A stretch of 64,000 nt of DNA from Tieghemiomyces parasiticus (GCA_027575765.1 JANBPT010000112.1:1-64000), one strand, 5' to 3'; positions 9,744-20,015 are shown, counted from the stretch's first letter. Made by a program: numbers and translations. The notes: generated from the letters alone by a model not told the origin.

Positions 9744-10772
9744 ATGAAATCAATCACCATTCTTTACAGCCTTTTGCCGCTCACCATCTGGCTTGTCGGC
9801 GTGCAAAGCTTTCCCCCGAAATACCGTGCCGGGTCTTCAACTACGGGAGAGGACGCCAATCTCTACGACACCTATCTGTTAAGGGCTTTCACGACGCTAA
9901 TGGATCCTGAAGGAGGAGGAGAAGGGCCTGGTTACAGTGCCGTCCCGGAGGTTTTGAATGATGAGGCCTTGAGCCTGGCTCCTTTTGAGGACATTCCACA
10001 CATACCATATTCACCTGGTCTTGCCAGTGGCCAAGGCGTTGGTTCGCCTGAGAACGGGATCCATCTCCGTAGCCTCCTAGATACCAGTAACCTTAACCTT
10101 CCTCCGTCATCAAGCACCGCCAACGCAGCGACCGGAATATCCGCATCGGCCGAGCATGTCCCATCAGAGAAGGGGGATACCCCCAACGATCCGCCTCAGA
10201 CTATTACAGCCGTTGAGCATTATAGAATAATTACCCTTTTGTCCACAGTCCTCGACTGGTATCTCCAGACTAGCCCGTCAGGGTTCCCGGGCATCCTGAG
10301 TGTCGAAGCGCTCGCCCAACCCCAACACTGCGATGTTGTCCAGCTTTGTGATTTTATGATAACCGAGAATGCGAAACGAGACCGTGATACTCTTATCGGC
10401 CTTTCTGCCACTACCCATATCACCTCTAGAGATCAAAGTGTTGCGCGTGGGGTTAAGCTACGGGGTGCTTATTCCCAAGGACAGATTCTGGTCTACTGCT
10501 TCCTTGATACCGTCGTCGTGGCTGGCCATACGAGACCTCAGATCCGCTACGAGATTGCCAGCCACCCCAGGATCGTCGGCCAGGTCAATACCACCCTGAC
10601 AAACCGGTATATAACCCGCGAGGGCCCGGTGGTCGAACACATGTTTCACGATACCGAGGATACTTGGGTTCACTTAGCCACTTTGTTGGGCTGGGCTCAG
10701 CGTTTCGCAGGGTTCCCCACCGACCCTCTGTATGCCTACGTTGGGATTCGACCCTTTATACTGGCCATGTGA
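9744..10772 (+). CDS. Secreted protein of a novel tandem family, member 2
   Basis: The start is ATG 9744 in an accATG context; the frame extends three codons upstream only from a TTG. The 342-residue product has a clear signal peptide (MKSITILYSLLPLTIWLVG, cleavage near VQS-FP). A Gly/Ser/Pro-rich region (about 30-150) leads to a helical part with two cysteines (near residues 203 and 209) and an RDRDTLIGL segment matching ERDTRSLNL of member 1. The C-terminal block starts RYEIASHPR at residue 268 and carries DTEDTW, GFPTDPLYAYVGIRP and the end of the protein. It matches members 1 and 3 at the same spacing, without gaps. The family is not recognised. No catalytic pattern of a known hydrolase is visible. 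Confidence 0.85.
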   Translation: MKSITILYSLLPLTIWLVGVQSFPPKYRAGSSTTGEDANLYDTYLLRAFTTLMDPEGGGEGPGYSAVPEVLNDEALSLAPFEDIPHIPYSPGLASGQGVGSPENGIHLRSLLDTSNLNLPPSSSTANAATGISASAEHVPSEKGDTPNDPPQTITAVEHYRIITLLSTVLDWYLQTSPSGFPGILSVEALAQPQHCDVVQLCDFMITENAKRDRDTLIGLSATTHITSRDQSVARGVKLRGAYSQGQILVYCFLDTVVVAGHTRPQIRYEIASHPRIVGQVNTTLTNRYITREGPVVEHMFHDTEDTWVHLATLLGWAQRFAGFPTDPLYAYVGIRPFILAM

Positions 10773-12052
10773 CCGTGGAGACGTTGTCATATTGCGTTGG
10801 TTTCGAGCAGTACGCTCTTATAAAAAAATGCTAATTACTTTGACTTTAAGGCGTGTGACATCCACGTAAGAAATACTGTCCATGGGGGGAGAAATATATT
10901 CTACGGACTGATATACTGAGTTACGCGGAGCTTTTAATGAAACCGAGCTCTTCTAGGTAGGGGCCAACAAGGCCAAACGGTTGCAAGTCAGAGAAGTATA
11001 AGGAGGGGGAAGAAACGGAACACTGTGAAGACATAGTGAAGAGGATAATGAAAACAGATGGAAAACGGGAAGCGAGAGAACAAGGCCAGGTTCCTACCCG
11101 GTCTCTTTCCTATGTCCTTCAGGTAAGATTTCGATCTAACTTACTCAGGTGGGCCTGGGTACCGGTGAGTCATAACAGTTGGGGACAGGGGGTGTCCTTC
11201 AGGAGGTCGGTCCCTCCGCCACAATACCACCATGGTAAATTGTATTGATAAGCGTCGGCTTTCTTTGGTATGTGGGAAACCGTCACTCGACCATAGGATC
11301 CGGTTCTAGGGACGATTTAAAAATTAACTCGGCTATGGTCAAAATTTCGACAACTAAAATACCGCCCGCCCCCGCTCTCCCTCACAAACTGCAACAAGTA
11401 GAGCACACGGCGTACACAAGGACCTGGCCCTCTTCTCACTTTGTAAGGCGTGATTCTGTACAACACTACCCTACGTCCCCAACTCGGTGCAGTTGGAGTT
11501 ACCTTCCCGGTAACTGTTTTCACTCATCATCCAGTTTAACCTCCGTTAACTAGTTGGCGTGGAATCTATCGACAACGCTGAACGTGTCCCTTCCCTTTTA
11601 ATACCGCTATATTAGAACGACAAAGGGAGGAGGATTATTCGTTTTGGATTATGTCCAGGAACTTTCATTCATAGCGCAATCTCGAATTCATCAGCCTCCA
11701 AGGGACCCCCGGAAATTCGCTCTTAGCTCTTACACCGTTACACTAATCGACTCCGAATTGTTAAGAAAGGCCGATGGTCACGGTATTAGCAATGGTGCAA
11801 GCGATGGTGACAAATGCAGAAGCGATGATGCTATGCTTCGATTAGTAAAACTTATGTTGTCAGCCGACTCCGTAGGTCAAGCATGACTACAGTCTCTACA
11901 TATATCTAGACATTTTCCGCCGCTTAGTTTTCAAGGCATCGAGTACAGTACTTGTTTTATATATATATATATATACGTATTTATCATTTTGACGCCCTAA
12001 TTTTCACATACCTGATCTGCCATTGTCTAAAGCTTATTAATCTGCAACCATC
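10773..12052. other. Intergenic region between secreted genes 2 and 3
   Basis: About 1.3 kb. Several ORFs of 70-100 codons occur, including one of 80 codons at 11644-11886, but none has family motifs, a signal peptide or codon bias like the neighbours. An AT dinucleotide repeat lies near the 3' end. Confidence 0.45.
11958..11975. repeat. (TA)9 microsatellite
   Basis: Nine TA units, about 80 bases upstream of the third secreted gene. It could serve as a TATA-type promoter element or simply be a length-variable microsatellite. Confidence 0.8.
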
Positions 12053-13063
12053 ATGACTCGATACTGGGCCCATTTACTCTGCTTGCAGGTCTTAACATTT
12101 CGCATCGTTCATCTACGTCCTATCCATACCCCGACAACGGCACTAGTTAACCCTAACACGACTATTGAGCCCGAGGTTTCCATCGACCCGTTTGCTGAGT
12201 ACACCACTCTCGGTCACTTCGATGACGACGTCATTTCTAATAGTCACTCACCCTCCTGGTCTGATGTACTGGCCATCCTCTGTGACCCAGCGTTCTCGAC
12301 CACGGGTTCCCCCGATTGTGTCCCGGGTCCATCATTTATCCCGGTCACCGGCTCGGAAAGCGCCCGGACCGGCCACCAGGAAGGGCTGGATAGAATAAGA
12401 GAGTCTAGCGAGCTTACCACGCTCTCGTTAGGTACCGCCGATGTTTCGTCTGGCTCAATCACCGCGAATAACTCTCCTCTCCACCTTGCCATTTCGCTTC
12501 ATGGCATACCAACCCACCACTTTAGTGACGAACACGATTCCGGGTTCGGCCTGTACCGTACGGCCGACTCGCCCCGTCTCGACCGGATTGCGGAGCCCAG
12601 TCACGAGCTTCACGCGGTGTTTGTAGACATGATCCGGAGGCGTGCGCAGGACCGGCTCCAACTGACGACGACCGTGACGATAATCGAGAATCTGACCCAA
12701 CGCTACCAAATTTGGTACGCCGCGCAGCAGCGGGGGCTGGTACTGGCCTACGCCTACTTAGATGGTACCAGCCAACCGGCAGGAGCCCTGCGCTACGAAT
12801 TGGCTTTTCATCCGCGTCTATCTTTTGCGGACAACTTGCGCCTGGCCGTAATCTACATTAGCCACCAGGGCAATACCCTCCATCGGGCGTACCCGGACAC
12901 TGTGTACACGTGGGTTATCCTTGTGCTGATTCTTGGGGTCTACCAGCCTCTGACCGGTATACCAGCTGACGTCGCCTATGCTGCGGTGGGGGTCCGTACA
13001 CCTCAGTACGTCGAACAGATCCTTGCAGCCCGTCGTCAAGCAATTATGTCATCAGGCCTTTAG
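12053..13063 (+). CDS. Secreted protein of a novel tandem family, member 3
   Basis: This 336-residue product starts at ATG 12053 with a probable signal peptide (MTRYWAHLLCLQVLTF...). Its hydrophobic core is shorter and interrupted by Arg/His, so secretion is less certain than for the other two. A variable Ser/Thr/Pro region (about 25-180) is followed by RAQDRLQLTTTV, in the position of the RDT-L-L segment of its neighbours. The gapless C-terminal block starts at RYELAFHPR and includes PDTVYTW, GIPADVAYAAVGVR. It has about 20 extra residues after the block, ending in a basic stretch. This is the most divergent copy: the last motif residue is Thr instead of Pro. Function unknown. Confidence 0.82.
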   Translation: MTRYWAHLLCLQVLTFRIVHLRPIHTPTTALVNPNTTIEPEVSIDPFAEYTTLGHFDDDVISNSHSPSWSDVLAILCDPAFSTTGSPDCVPGPSFIPVTGSESARTGHQEGLDRIRESSELTTLSLGTADVSSGSITANNSPLHLAISLHGIPTHHFSDEHDSGFGLYRTADSPRLDRIAEPSHELHAVFVDMIRRRAQDRLQLTTTVTIIENLTQRYQIWYAAQQRGLVLAYAYLDGTSQPAGALRYELAFHPRLSFADNLRLAVIYISHQGNTLHRAYPDTVYTWVILVLILGVYQPLTGIPADVAYAAVGVRTPQYVEQILAARRQAIMSSGL

Positions 13064-13448
13064 CATAGACACCTGCAACTTAGTTTGGCATGATGGGTGT
13101 GTTTAAAAACCATTATTGGAAGTTCTGGGTAGTATAGATGCAAAATATTGAAAAGGGTATTACAATGAGCAGCGAGATGGCGGGGTGGTGCATTGAAAAT
13201 GATAATAAAAAAAGGTGGACAGATAGATACAAGGTAGGACGGGCAGTAAAGGGCTGAATTGTGTCAAAAAGGGTATAGCTAATGCAGAAGATGACCAGTA
13301 TGCAAAGGAGAACCGTGGAGATGGCTGGAGGTGAAAGTCATGTACAAAAAATACAGTAAGTGTGTCCAACCCTTTTCGAGTGGTAGTGGTGACAGATTGA
13401 AAGTGATAAAAAGTGACACTTGTAGGGAGTGGCAGTTCGACACCAGTC
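13064..13448. other. Convergent intergenic region
   Basis: The 3' ends of the third secreted gene and of the HSDL2-like gene meet here. No gene or structured element is seen apart from A-rich stretches that may serve as poly(A) signals for both strands. Confidence 0.5.
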
Positions 13449-15115
13449 TCATTTGAGGGTGCCGGCCACCTTAAAGCGGGGCCTGGTGAAGAAGTTGGAC
13501 ACGCTGCGGATCTTTTTGGCTGGAGCAGTAGCAGCGGCAGCGGTCGGCGTGACATTTGCCTTGGTGGGGGCTTTGACGACGGATTTAGTTGGGGCGAAAG
13601 TAATCGCGTAGGAATCCAAGTCGTCCACTCCCGCCCGCTTCAGTAGGTCTTCATCATGCCAAAAATTTTGGGTCAATGAACCGTGCTCTTGACATAATAG
13701 CCAAAGGGCAGCATCGACAACTACGTCAGGCCGGCGGTTGAGATGACGCCAATGGACGTAACCCGTCGCCTGGTTGAACTCATCCAAGTGAATCATGATG
13801 CGCGGCCAGATAGCGTTGACGACAATGTTGGTCGCGGCGAGCTCACCCATGAGACCCCGGGCGCACATGGAGAGGGCGAATCTGGCCGAAGGGGAAGGGG
13901 AGGAGGGCATAAAATCGACAATACGGGTTTCGAGATTAGAGGCGAGGCTCAGAGGGGGTTCCCTCTACTGAACTAGGGCAGGTAGGTGCAGAAGACCTGT
14001 TAGTCTCGTGACGTCGTCAAATGCTACAGTGCGTAGCCCAGCGAGGTTGGACACGGCTAACCATAACACTGATAAGTACTTACCGGGTCATGGCATAGGG
14101 AGTGTCAGCCACATTCCAATCGTCGTGGAAAGTGAGCGGTGGTGCACAAATAAGGACGTGGGGGGTAGCGGACTGGCGAAGATAGGGAACAGCAGCGCGG
14201 ACGCAGTTACGGACGCCGTGGGTATCGATCGAGCTCATCACGGAGAAATCACGCTGTGGGGTATCGAAGGTCTCGACCATCTGGTAAGACCCCAGAACCG
14301 AAATGACCACGTCAATGCCGCCGAGGTCCTCGGAAATGTTCTGCATGACCCGGGCAACCTCGGCCCGGTCCCGGACGTTGGCCACAAAGGGCCGGACGGT
14401 GATACCTCGATCCTTTAAATCGCAAGCGACCTGGTACACTACATCGAGCTGAGGGGTAAGGGAACAGGGTGTGAGGGAAGGAGGAAAGCAAAGTTGGATT
14501 GACCGTTAATCAGCAGTAAGAAGGCGAGTAACGAGCCAGGATAAAGAAGTAGGGGAACACGACCCCTCACGATACCTTGCAGGTCAGGGTAGAGGAAAAC
14601 ACTTTTAAGGAATAAAGCCGGCGATTATGCAGTCTGACCTACCTCTGTATCCTGCACGCATTCGCGTTGGAGGAAGGCCACCTTAGCACCCAGTTGGGCA
14701 GCTTTGACGGCGAAGGAGCTCGACAGGCCTCTGGTGCATGAGCAGAGCGAGAGAAGGAAGGAGGGCGAAAGATTAAATTGAAAGTTAATATCTAGTTTTG
14801 GCAGAAGAAGAGAAAATACGGCGAAAAAAGCTGCAGTCCTCCGTCGCCTTAAAGCCGTGTGGGTGCAAGGGGTAAAGGGACTTGCGAGTGGCCCGTTATG
14901 TCGTTATGAAATCTTGGGGACGTCAGCACCGACTCTGTATTGCCTATTTTTGCTTGTCGGTGAGGGTGTTTCCCATTCGACCGGTGCCTTCAACGAATCC
15001 CTAAAATGCACATGAAGCAGCATTGGTAACCGGTTAGGGGCAAGCCGACTTACCTTGGGCTACCGATGATAACGATGGCCTTGCCGGCCAACCCGGTGAG
15101 TGTGGAGAGGTCCAT
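13449..15115 (-). CDS. HSDL2-like short-chain dehydrogenase with degenerate active site, four exons
   Basis: Four minus-strand exons, 15054-15115, 14643-14730, 14084-14448 and 13449-13881, join in frame at GT-AG introns to give 315 residues. The fold follows the SDR domain of HSDL2 (hydroxysteroid dehydrogenase-like protein 2, peroxisomal or mitochondrial in animals). Matching blocks include GIDVV...TFDTP, the helix before PYLRQS, the APPL segment, the Tyr motif, VVNAIWP and a GNF-like QNFWHDEDLL. However, the nucleotide-binding TGxxxGxG is IGSPRGLS (17-24), the NNAG region is SVLG (100-103), the expected catalytic Ser is Ala152, and the YxxxK is Y168-AMT-R172. There is no SCP2 domain; instead an Ala/Lys/Pro tail (about 260-315) follows. 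The gene is probably expressed because four exons are intact, but the enzyme activity is doubtful. Confidence 0.8.
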
Positions 15116-17545
15116 TGTCACGAGCTGAGCCGTAGGGGAAGGGTCGCGCAAGGAGCTGAGAGGTTCAAGTAGCGAGGGGTCGATACTCGGTAAGACAGGG
15201 GCTGGAAGCCAAACAGTAACCAAAAACTAAATATACTCGACCGAGGCTGAAGACGGAAGTCAAGTAGAGGAGCTGTAACGATTGGCAATAGTAAAGACTT
15301 TTTCCGTTGGGTTAGTATCAGTAGTTGACGTTCTTGTGGTTGCGACCAGATAACAGCGTGAAGGGAAAAGGTGTGGGGACCCGGTAGGTTATATATCGTC
15401 GCACCAGCCGGCCTTCAAATCCAAGCTGAGGTCACTAGTCCGAAAAAAAAAACAAGGGGGGGGGAGATACATATAGGGCCACAGGCGGGAGTAGGGATGC
15501 GGAAATCCGGACGAACGGGGGAGGGCCCTGGCTACACTCGGCCACTGGGCGCGGGTTCATTAGTAATTCGCCGATAGCCCCTTTGGCCATGATAGAACTG
15601 CGGTATCGTCGCACATAGGTGGATAAAAGTAAGGTTCTATGCGTTGGAGGACAATGATCATCAAAAATGATAGCCAGCCAAGCATACGCGATAGCCCGGG
15701 CGGAGCACGACACTCGCAAGCGGCGATGGACAGCCTGTCGGTTAGGGACGTAGGACAAAGCATTTAGGGTTGGGCGAAAACTTTCCCCGGCAATGACAGA
15801 AAGCTCGGCGGACTGCCCACAGCTGGCCAGCCCAGCCACAGCATACAGTACCCAAGGCCGTGTAGGTCTTGGCAGTCCTGATGCTATTCCATACGCTTGC
15901 TGCCACGGCGCATCATCCGGGGCAACGTGGGCCGCCTATGGCAGAAGCTGCAGTGCCGCGCTCAAGGGGAGGCGATTGTGGGGTGATCGCTACTATCGAC
16001 AGACTGCAGGCCAGCGGAGGTTGGCGGAAATGCTCAGCGCGGGTGTCACAGCCCAGAGTGCTGTGTCCCGCGGCCTACAAGCCAGGCCGTTGGGGCGGAG
16101 GCGGCTCGGACACCCGCATCGCGAACGCTACTTGATCGACTGTCACCTAAAGGGCCCCACGGCGGCCTGCGCTGCCCCCGCCCCGTTATCGATGGCGGTG
16201 TAAAATAACTACGGGTCCGCACCATATAGCGGCTGTCCAGCAGCTCCAGGGCCAATGGTATTCACCGAGAGGGGGAAAGAGTACGCGCTGAAATCTCGGC
16301 GATTGGCGTCGGACGGAGAGACTGGCCGCCGATTGGTGGAAACGCCCGGTGCTTCTAATTCGGGCGCTGGGCGGACGGGCCTCCTTTTTGACCTCCCTTC
16401 TGTTCTCCCTCTCCCAACCTCACTCCCTTCGCCACCTGTGTCCCACCAAACCTCCCTTAATACGGGTTCCAACACTGGTGACGCAGAAAGATAAACAAGG
16501 ACAGGCATTACGACGTCGCCTACTCGTCAGATGTATACAATAGCCCCCAAGTTGCGACTCCGACGGCTGACAACCCGTGGCTTTAGGGAGGCGACCAAAC
16601 ACCCTTTCTCCTAGTCGGTTATCCTGAGCCAGCGGCCGCCGGATGGGGCGGCACCTATCTAGGCGCTCAGGCCGTGCCACCATCGACTGCAGTGTTATTC
16701 TCCGACAGCGGCGACCTGTTCTGCAGCTGCGGCCGCGCGTCACGGTTCGAGGTGGGCATCCCGCGCTTTGTGGGACCGACTGCTGCGGCTGCTTTCTCCC
16801 TGATCCAGCTCCGCTCGAAAACCATGGCGGGTGGTGTGGCTCATCGGTTGGGCCGGGTTTCAGTAGGTCGGGTGGTCATCGCCCAGCTGCGGCTAATGAA
16901 TCCGATTCAAGGTCACGGGCTGGCCTCTGGCGACGACAATGTGGCACTCGGCGACGCTAAGGCCTCTGACGCCCCCCAGAGTGGCGTATCTCGCTATGCC
17001 CTAGAGACGCGGGTGTGGTATCTGAGGATTCCAGGGCTGGTTGGCGGCAGCTGGGCAACAGAGGCGCGGCAAGGAACCGGGGTTCGCCCTAGGGATAATT
17101 TCATCAGTACAATATGTCGTGTTACCGCCATATGCCAACCCTTGCTTATAACTGCTGCAGCCCGGGCGGACGGCCACGGTCTTATTGGCCTGGATCTCCG
17201 CTGGCGGGAATTCGGTAGTCAGTACCGTAGGGGAGGCATGCACCTCCTTAGCGAACTTGCAGATTCAGAGCGTTTCGGTTGCCCAACATGTGACGGCCAG
17301 GAGGATACGATGCCTCTCCCCCATTCCCTCCCACCTCCCCCCTCTCCCTACCCCCCTTCACACCGCCGGGCCTAGCGATGGTCCCAATTTATTTATTTTT
17401 ATCGTAGCATATTGCGACTTCCCGCCGCGATCCGGACCACTCCCTATGTCCATCCCAGTGACCCTCCCATTCACCTCCCGTAGCAGGTAGCAATCGCTAT
17501 TGCGCGTGTCACCTGGACACATAACATAAACCTCCCCCCTGTGCC
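15116..17545. other. Unresolved 2.4-kb region with overlapping ORFs on both strands
   Basis: Between the SDR and the AAA gene no gene model could be settled. From about 15800 to 17375 the DNA is GC-rich like the coding parts. It contains ORFs of 136 codons (15793-16203) and 233 codons (16674-17375) on the plus strand and up to 134 codons on the minus strand. None shows a domain, signal peptide or consistent splice pattern that I can name. A multi-exon gene or a decayed gene is possible. The last 250 bases are pyrimidine-rich and fit a 5' UTR of the AAA gene. Confidence 0.4.
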
Positions 17546-19405
17546 ATGGCGACCGTCTCCCCAACGCATTACTCTGCCCTGTCCCGATCTCAATCCCGAC
17601 CGCCAGCACCTGACTCACGATGCGTGGTGGACCGGGTCGGCCGAACGGTGGGCGGCTACGCCGCTGTCGTCACCGCGCTGGTTCATACGATTCTCGCTTT
17701 TCAGCGTGCCCATGAGCGGCCAGCGCACCCGCAAGGCCCGCCGGCCGTCACACCCCCAACCGTGCATAGTGCACTCCTCACTGGGGCCCCAGGGGCCGGT
17801 AAAACCCACCTGGCCCGGACCCTCGCCGTCGCTCTCGACCTACCCTACCGTTACGTTGACGCTACCACGGTGTTTCATACCAACGAGGGCGAGAGCGAGC
17901 GATACCTGACGGAATTGTTTACCCCGCCGTCACCAACCCCAGCTACTGGCGACCGCCCAGGTCCCTTCCTAGTCATTGTTGATCACTTGGATGTTTTGGG
18001 CGGCCGGTCCCTCCGCTCCGAATTGTGCCGTCGGGTGTACAGCCGGCTGCTGGGCATGTGGGACGCCCCGCCCGTCGCGACCTGTCCGCTCTTCCTCATT
18101 GGCATCACGGCCCGCCCGGAGCTCCTCCAACCAGAACTACTCCGTCCTGATCGGTTCGGCGGCGCTCTATACCCACTAGCCCTCCGGACCCCTCTCGAAC
18201 GTCTCGCAGTGTTGCGTATCCTGGGCCGGTCTCTGCCCTTCGACCATGAGGAGCCGGATAAATGTCAGCAAGAGGAGGAGACCAGAGGCCAGGCCAGTTC
18301 GCCAGGTATTAAGATCCTGGCCCGGGTCGCTGAGCTCACCCACGGATTTACACCGGCCGACCTGCAGAATCTCTGCGTTACCGTCATTCAAGCCTACCTC
18401 CAACGTACTGTCGTAGTCCGCCGCCAATCCGTACCAGATGTAGCGGTTGCTGGTGGAATCGAGCCGCTATCCGCTTCCCTTGGAGAGCTCACGCTGGCCG
18501 AGGCTACCGGTTCTAGTTGCAACCGGTCCACCTTGCTACTGGAAGATTTTACGCGAGCCCTGACCGTGGTGCAGCCCGCTGGCATGGCCGAATTTCGTAC
18601 GCGTCTACCGGCAGTTGCCTTTAGTGACGTGTACGGCCTCGACGATGTGGTAGCCCAACTCACCCACTCAGTGGTCCGCCCGTTCCACCACCGCGCCGTA
18701 TACCGTCAGCTGGGACTCCGCCCGCCCGCGGGAGTGCTCCTCCACGGGCCCTCTGGAGTGGGAAAGACGATGCTCTGCTGCGCGCTGGCAACCGCCACGG
18801 GAGTCAACTGTATCCTGGCCGAGGCCACCCAGCTCCGGTCCAAGTATGTTGGCGAAACCGAACGTGGCCTCGCCCAGCTATTCGCCCGTGCCCGGGCCAT
18901 GGCGCCCTGTCTGCTCATCGTTGAGCAGCTCGACGTCCTGGCCCCCGTCCGTGGGTCCGCCCGGACCACCGAGAATACCAACGAACGGATTGTAGCCTCG
19001 TTCCTCACCGAAATGGACGGTTTTCATGGGCGGGCCAATGATAGCGGTGATGATGATGGTGGTGGTGATGTGCCGGTTATCGTGGTAGCCACATCCAACC
19101 GACCGAGCCAGATCGACCCGGCACTACTACGCCCCGGGCGACTCGACCAGCACATCAACATCCCACTCCCCGACCCGATCCAGCGCACGGCTATTTTGGC
19201 CCGTTTGGCCGAGCGCATGCCTGTCGTTCTCACACCGGCCTTCCAGTCCCGTTTGGTGGCCGCCACCGATGGTGCCAGCGGAGCCGATCTGAAAAACGTG
19301 TTCCAGGAGGCGGCCCTGATTTCCCTACGCCAGGATATTCATCACACCGCCATCACCGAGGAGCACGTCCAGGAGGCCCTCCGTGCCCGCTACCCAGACT
19401 TTTGA
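17546..19405 (+). CDS. Tandem AAA ATPase, SPATA5L1/AFG2-like, with altered Walker B motifs
   Basis: This 619-residue intronless protein has two AAA modules and almost no N-terminal domain. D1 begins near residue 30, with Walker A GAPGAGKT (80-87) and a Walker B reading VDHLD (His147 where the catalytic Glu is expected). Its sensor and arginine region is weak (ITARPELL...RPDRF). D2 has GVLLHGPSGVGKT (Walker A at 401-408), YVGETERGL, a Walker B reading VEQLD (Glu460, Gln461 in place of Asp-Glu), NERIVASFLTEMDG, sensor-1 ATSNRP and the second-region RPGRLD. The DFTRALTVVQP linker before D2 resembles the SPATA5L1/AFG2 clade, whose members remodel pre-60S ribosomes. At 619 residues it is shorter than human SPATA5L1 or yeast Afg2. 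Pex1/Pex6-type AAA proteins are a less likely alternative. Hydrolysis may be impaired in both rings. Confidence 0.75.
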   Translation: MATVSPTHYSALSRSQSRPPAPDSRCVVDRVGRTVGGYAAVVTALVHTILAFQRAHERPAHPQGPPAVTPPTVHSALLTGAPGAGKTHLARTLAVALDLPYRYVDATTVFHTNEGESERYLTELFTPPSPTPATGDRPGPFLVIVDHLDVLGGRSLRSELCRRVYSRLLGMWDAPPVATCPLFLIGITARPELLQPELLRPDRFGGALYPLALRTPLERLAVLRILGRSLPFDHEEPDKCQQEEETRGQASSPGIKILARVAELTHGFTPADLQNLCVTVIQAYLQRTVVVRRQSVPDVAVAGGIEPLSASLGELTLAEATGSSCNRSTLLLEDFTRALTVVQPAGMAEFRTRLPAVAFSDVYGLDDVVAQLTHSVVRPFHHRAVYRQLGLRPPAGVLLHGPSGVGKTMLCCALATATGVNCILAEATQLRSKYVGETERGLAQLFARARAMAPCLLIVEQLDVLAPVRGSARTTENTNERIVASFLTEMDGFHGRANDSGDDDGGGDVPVIVVATSNRPSQIDPALLRPGRLDQHINIPLPDPIQRTAILARLAERMPVVLTPAFQSRLVAATDGASGADLKNVFQEAALISLRQDIHHTAITEEHVQEALRARYPDF

Positions 19406-19649
19406 CGGCCTAGTATGTCTACGTGGACCGGTCGGGTTTAGCGCCCTTAGGGGGGGAGGACATCCGAGGAGGGGCTGATTCTCTTCGCCAACTGCATTTG
19501 CCAATTTTTGTTGCTGTTGTGTATTATAAATAATTATATTTTCTACAAGGGGTTTAAAAAAAAAATAAAGCTAGCGCGTGATGAATCATGCTAGACTCTA
19601 ATTAACCATTATCGACCTGGCATCATCGAATCTCAGACACCCCGGATAC

Positions 19650-20015
19650 CTACTCAATCGGCATGGCGGCTGCGACGTTCTCCGTGATGTCCTTGAGCTC
19701 CTCGGCCATCTTGGTCACCCGCTTATTCCTCTCCTCGTTCCATCGACCGCAGTCCGCCATGCTCTTGAAGGTCGGGGTGGTGGCCTGGGTGCCAAGGTGT
19801 CCCGACTGGCCCACTAGGTCGTAAAACTTGCTGATGAGGTCCTGTAGCTTGACCAGATCCTCTTGGGCCTGGCCCAGTGGGTACGGTGTGGACAGTGCCT
19901 GCTGGAGCCGCTGGAAGTAGTCGTTGCCGGCATGCTCAATGGTCTCCAGCTGTGTAAGCATGCTGTCACAGCAGGTTTTGTGGATGAGCAGGTGGTTAAT
20001 GTCCTTGGGCGGCAT
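19650..20015 (-). CDS. Small helical protein, unidentified (weak Mediator Med11 resemblance)
   Basis: This is an intronless 121-residue ORF with an ATG start, MPPKDINHLL. It is almost entirely helical: a first helix with LTQLETIEHAGNDYFQRLQQ, a second around QEDLVKLQDLISKFYDLV, and a C-terminal helix RNKRVTKMAEELKDI. The size and the IE..G.....L pattern faintly recall Mediator subunit Med11 or other small coiled-coil complex subunits. The resemblance is too weak to name it. It converges tail to tail with the AAA gene, with about 245 bases between stops. Codon use and the absence of better frames support a real gene. Confidence 0.65.
   Translation of the reverse strand: MPPKDINHLLIHKTCCDSMLTQLETIEHAGNDYFQRLQQALSTPYPLGQAQEDLVKLQDLISKFYDLVGQSGHLGTQATTPTFKSMADCGRWNEERNKRVTKMAEELKDITENVAAAMPIE

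Noticed and set aside
11644..11886. A possible fourth, short member between secreted genes 2 and 3
   Set aside because: The 80-codon frame lacks a signal peptide and none of the HPR, D-T-x-x-T or VGIR motifs is present.
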